A stretch of 64,000 nt of DNA, from positions 1 to 64,000 of the forward strand of contig NZ_FXXB01000005.1 in the NCBI RefSeq assembly GCF_900184245.1. The letters run 5' to 3'. The notes beneath the pieces are model-generated. The model worked only from the letters and a program-made list of their open reading frames with translations. It was not told where the DNA came from and searched no databases. Position numbers and translations under genes: made by a program. This DNA is from Brachybacterium massiliense. Its GTDB lineage: Bacteria > Actinomycetota > Actinomycetes > Actinomycetales > Dermabacteraceae. Below, in pieces: positions 60,890 through 64,000 of the stretch. Every line of letters begins with the position of its first letter. Within the stretch, counting starts at the first letter, position 1.

Positions 60890-61602
60890 GCCTGCTCCCG
60901 CTCGGCCCGCGCCTCCTCGGCGATCTGCCGCAGCGCCTGGCGGAACGCCTCAGCGGGCAGCGCGCCGGGCGCGGTGTACTTGTCGTTGAACAGGAAGAAC
61001 GGCACCCCGCGAGCGCCCAGGGCGGCGGCCTCGCGCACGTCCTCGTCCACCTGTGCGTCGTGGGTGTCACCGGCGTGAGCGGCGCGAGCCACTGACTCCT
61101 CGAGCCCGGCCTCGACGGCCCGGGCGATCACCACCTCCGCGTCGAAGGGGTCGAGGGCACCGGTGAAGTAGCCGCGCTGCAGGACGAGGAAGAAGTCCGT
61201 GGCCGCGTCGACGCCCTGCGCCTCACCCACGGCCTGCATCACCCGGTGCACACCGCGGGTGTTCGCCATCGGACGCCCGGTCACGTACTCGCGCCCCATC
61301 TCCTGCGCCATCTGCTGGATCTGCGACTCCATCTCGCGCACCTTCGCCTCGTCCATCCCCTTCGCTTCGACGAGATGGGTGACGTTGTCCTTCACGCTGT
61401 CGGTGGGGGAGGTGGGGTCCAGCTCGAAGGAGTGGGCGCGCAGATGCACCTGGCCGGTCAGGCCCTCCGCCTCGATCGCGTCCAGCAGGCGGGACTCGCC
61501 GATGTAGCACCAGGGGCACACCACGTCGGTCCACACGTCGACGGTGATCAGGGGCGTGGTGGGATCGCTCGGGGCGGCCCGGTGGCCCGGGGTCTGGGTC
61601 AT
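60886..61602 (-). CDS. DsbA-family oxidoreductase (FrnE-like)
   Basis: A 238-residue thioredoxin-fold protein with the active-site CPWC at 29-32 (TDVVCPWCYIGE) and an inserted helical domain. The C-terminal GVPFFLFNDKYTAPGALP carries the cis-Pro loop. There is no signal peptide, so it is cytosolic, as FrnE-type isomerases are. ATG at 61602 is preferred because GGAGAG lies before it; the frame is open to 61650. It may act in disulfide handling or as a polyketide-type isomerase. Operon with the small cysteine-tailed protein. Confidence 0.93.
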   Translation of the reverse strand: MTQTPGHRAAPSDPTTPLITVDVWTDVVCPWCYIGESRLLDAIEAEGLTGQVHLRAHSFELDPTSPTDSVKDNVTHLVEAKGMDEAKVREMESQIQQMAQEMGREYVTGRPMANTRGVHRVMQAVGEAQGVDAATDFFLVLQRGYFTGALDPFDAEVVIARAVEAGLEESVARAAHAGDTHDAQVDEDVREAAALGARGVPFFLFNDKYTAPGALPAEAFRQALRQIAEEARAEREQA

Positions 61603-61869
61603 CGTGCTCTCCGTCGGTCGGCGGGGCCCGGTGGCTCCCACCGGTATCATTGAAAACTGTACTGCGGAGCGGTCGCGAGGGGTGGCGCACCGGGCGGTTT
61701 CCGCTCACGGCGCAGGCTGAGGAAGTCCTCATCGTCGTCTCACCGGCAGTTCACCTGCACAGGGGATGATGGACCCGTAAGGAACGGTGCCAGACTGGAG
61801 CGCTGCCACCTCGTGGCGGCCGCGCCCGGCGCCGGACCCCGCCCCGCCCTCTCGACGTCCAGGACCGCC

Positions 61870-61965
61870 ATGATCATCACGAGCCACCCGGCCGAACGCC
61901 CGGGCGCCGCCCTCGCCGCGCCGCGCAGGGTCGGCCCGCAACGCCAGGAGGAGCAGAGCGCATGA
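61870..61965 (+). CDS. Possible 31-codon leader peptide coupled to the ABC exporter
   Basis: ATG at 61870 (AGGA six bases upstream) opens a 31-codon frame, MIITSHPAERPGAALAAPRR and 11 more residues. Its TGA overlaps the ATG of the exporter by four bases. Its last codons carry the AGGAGGAG ribosome site of that gene. Could be chance; the coupling geometry is the support. Confidence 0.35.
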   Translation: MIITSHPAERPGAALAAPRRVGPQRQEEQSA

Positions 61966-64000
61966 CCTCGAGAGCCACCCCCGAGACCCCCGTCGAGGAC
62001 GCCGCCGAGAACGTCGCGGCCGGCGCCGAGCCCGCGTGGATCGAGGTCGGATCGCCCAAGCGCCGCACCGGGCCGCCCGCGTGGTCGGATGAGATCCCGC
62101 GCGATGCCTGGGGCGGCCGGGACTCCGCCGACCAGCCCGAGCAGTCGGACGCACCGGCCCGCTTCGAGGTGATGGAGGTCCAGGAATCGGCCGACGGCGG
62201 CTCCGCGCAGGCGCCCGAGGGCGCCACTGCGGCCGACGGGGATGACGCCGACAGGGATGACGCGACGGCCGACGAGGTCGTCGATGCAGCCGACGAGGAC
62301 GTGTCGGGTGGTGCGCAGGCCCCCGCGTCGGACTTCGACGTCTGGGTCCAGGAGGCCGCCGAGGCGGCCGAACCCGACGAGCCCGCCGAACCCGCGGAGC
62401 ACACCGAGAACACTGCACCCGCCGAGCCCGCCGACCAGGCTCCGCCCGCCGCGCCCGGTGAGGACCCCGAGTCCGGGGACCGCTGGCAGGTCGTCTCCGA
62501 GCAGGCACCCGCGCAGCCGTCGGACGAGACCGCGGTGTTCTCTCCCACCGCCGCCGCCGCGCAGAGCCCCCTGGATCTCGCCGAGGACTCGTCGGCACCG
62601 GCGGAGACTGCGCCCACCGCGCCGATCCCGCTCGCCGACGATCCCGCATCCCGCTCCGAGCGCTCGCAGCCGCACGCCCCTCGCACCGAGCCCCGCACCA
62701 AGGCGTTCCCGGTGCCGATCGATGATCTGAAGACGATGCCGAAGGCGTCGCCGACCATGCCGAACAACGCCGTGGTGGCCGATGCTCCGCAGGCCGACGC
62801 GCAGGAGCCCCCGCACTCGCAGTCTCCCCCTGCGCAGGCTCCGCACTCGCCGGTGGCGCAGCCGCAGGTCGCGCCCGTCCGCGAGACCACCGTGAGCGAC
62901 GAGACCGACGGAACCGACTCCGCAGCTCCCACCACCTCCGCCGAGGCCGCCGAGCCTCGCAAGGCCGGCACCCTCAGCGGCGCCCTGGACCTCGTGCTCC
63001 CGCACCTCGCGCCCTACCGCGGCTCGCTCATCGCGGGCCTGATCGCGCTGGTGCTCAGCGTGTGGTCCCTGGTCGCGCTGCCCTTCCCGCTGAAGTACTC
63101 GATCGATGCCGCGCTCGCCGCCGCCGGTGCGGGATCCACCGCGCCCGACGGCATCGGCGCCGACCCGAGCACCGCCCTGTTCCTCGCCGCCGGAGCGCTC
63201 GCCGTCCTGGTCGCGGCCCAGGCCGGGTTCCGTGCTCTGTCCGTCTCCGCTCTGAACCGCATGGGCGCTAGGGTGGCGACCGACCTGCGCGGCAGGCTCC
63301 TGAACCACCTCCACCGCCTCAGCCCCGGCCGCGACATCGACGACCTCGGCCGCAGCGCCTCCCCGCTCATCGAGGACGTCGCCCGCCTGCGCGACCTGGT
63401 CTCCCACACCGGCCCGCGGATCGTGACCGGGCTGCTTGCGCTCGCCTCGCTGCTGATCATGCTGCTCGTGATCGAGCCGCTCGCCGCCGCGATAGTGCTG
63501 GTCACCGCCGCGCTCACGGCGCTGGCGGCCCGCGCCGCGCTCGCCCACCAGCGCCGTCGCGAGGCCGCCGCCGCTGCGGACGAGCTGCTGCTGGCCGAGA
63601 CTGCCGACGAGCTGCTCTCCGCCACCCGCACCATCCAGTCCTACGGCCTCGAGGAGCGCGCCGCGCAGAGCCTCGGTGAGCTCGGCGCCCGCACCGGGGG
63701 CTCCCGCTCCGCGGCTCGGCGCAGCGCGGCCGTGGGCAGCTTCCTCACCGAGCTGATCACCGGCCTCGGCGTAGGAGCCGCACTGCTGTTGGGCGGCTGG
63801 CGGATGAACGCCGGCACCATGACCCCCGGCGAGCTGACCATGGTGGTCGCCGCCGTGCTGATCGCCGTGCTCCTCGCACGCGAGGTGGTGCGGCACTCCG
63901 TGGGCCTGCGTGCCACCATCGCCGCCGGCGACCGGGTGGGCGAGCTGCTCGAGCACCGCGCCGCGATCACCGAGCCCGGCCGCTCCCAGCAGATCGGCGC
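61962..64000 (+). CDS. ABC transporter with fused membrane domain and long disordered N-terminus, 3' end outside window
   Basis: Open for 679 codons to the window end without a stop. Residues 1-335 are an acidic, Pro/Ala/Glu-rich, apparently disordered cytoplasmic extension. From about 340 (GTLSGALDLVLPHLAPYRGSLIAGLIALVLSV) a type-I exporter membrane domain begins (MsbA/MdlB style). Marks include MGARVATDLRGRLLNHLHRL, ADELLSATRTIQSYGLEERA and GGWRMNAGTMTPGELTMVVAAVLI. The nucleotide-binding domain should follow beyond 64000. ATG at 61962 has AGGAGGAG upstream, which is strong support. Typical exporters start within 20 residues of the first helix, so the extension is unusual and could scaffold or regulate the transporter. 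Confidence 0.9.
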   Translation, partial: MTSRATPETPVEDAAENVAAGAEPAWIEVGSPKRRTGPPAWSDEIPRDAWGGRDSADQPEQSDAPARFEVMEVQESADGGSAQAPEGATAADGDDADRDDATADEVVDAADEDVSGGAQAPASDFDVWVQEAAEAAEPDEPAEPAEHTENTAPAEPADQAPPAAPGEDPESGDRWQVVSEQAPAQPSDETAVFSPTAAAAQSPLDLAEDSSAPAETAPTAPIPLADDPASRSERSQPHAPRTEPRTKAFPVPIDDLKTMPKASPTMPNNAVVADAPQADAQEPPHSQSPPAQAPHSPVAQPQVAPVRETTVSDETDGTDSAAPTTSAEAAEPRKAGTLSGALDLVLPHLAPYRGSLIAGLIALVLSVWSLVALPFPLKYSIDAALAAAGAGSTAPDGIGADPSTALFLAAGALAVLVAAQAGFRALSVSALNRMGARVATDLRGRLLNHLHRLSPGRDIDDLGRSASPLIEDVARLRDLVSHTGPRIVTGLLALASLLIMLLVIEPLAAAIVLVTAALTALAARAALAHQRRREAAAAADELLLAETADELLSATRTIQSYGLEERAAQSLGELGARTGGSRSAARRSAAVGSFLTELITGLGVGAALLLGGWRMNAGTMTPGELTMVVAAVLIAVLLAREVVRHSVGLRATIAAGDRVGELLEHRAAITEPGRSQQIG

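Noticed and set aside
1-64000. CRISPR arrays, tRNA or rRNA genes, transposases, prophage genes
   Set aside because: None seen on either strand by eye; the only mobile-type sequence is the Tn5 mosaic end from library preparation.

Overview
The window is GC-rich actinobacterial DNA, roughly 70% GC by eye. It shows GTG starts, ATGA/GTGA gene overlaps and Tat-dependent lipoproteins. Gene content suggests Micrococcales, and Brachybacterium or a close relative is my best guess (inference only). The dominant structural fact is that positions 1-47234 form one perfect head-to-head inverted repeat. Every gene at position x on one strand recurs at 47235-x on the other, with no spacer at the centre (23617/23618). 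Both outer ends carry an Illumina Nextera adapter: 1-41, including the i5 index AAGGAGTA, and 47194-47234. The palindrome is therefore almost certainly an assembly or library fold-back artefact. True unique content is about 23.6 kb (one arm) plus 47235-64000. I infer that 23618-64000 is the more native path and that 1-23617 is the spurious mirror.

Unique content of one arm, described on the left copy. (a) A glycan-uptake locus, 42-5552: LplC- and LplB-like permeases, a GH5 glycosidase, a TetR regulator and an LplA-like binding lipoprotein. A 24-bp palindromic operator lies in front of the binding protein. On the right arm this locus runs straight into a GH3 beta-glycosidase (47271-49676), which fits one pathway of oligosaccharide import and hydrolysis. 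(b) A type I restriction-modification locus, hsdM-hsdS (5770-8318) and hsdR (9844-13284), with a RES/Xre-type toxin-antitoxin pair nested on the opposite strand between hsdS and hsdR. (c) A TPP riboswitch controlling an SDR and an LLM-type flavin monooxygenase (13262-15723). (d) A second sugar ABC importer with a LacI-type operator, followed by an unrecognised 610-residue protein that may be a polysaccharide lyase (15922-20815). (e) xylB and a 5'-truncated xylA (20936-23617). The palindrome centre cuts xylA and makes a spurious 730-codon reading frame on each strand.

The unique right part (47235-64000) holds the GH3 enzyme, an ATP-grasp protein, a YjbR-family protein and a Gfo/Idh/MocA oxidoreductase. 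Next come an SSS-family transporter with its 42-residue partner peptide, an aldo/keto reductase and class II fructose-1,6-bisphosphatase (glpX). A NrtR-like NUDIX regulator has two phased operators. It is followed by an M20 amidohydrolase, a 60-bp nested palindrome and a VOC dioxygenase-like protein. The end of the window holds a FrnE/DsbA oxidoreductase translationally coupled to a small protein ending in CGPDGVCD, and an ABC exporter with a roughly 340-residue disordered N-terminal extension that runs off the window. No tRNA, rRNA, CRISPR array or transposase gene was seen.
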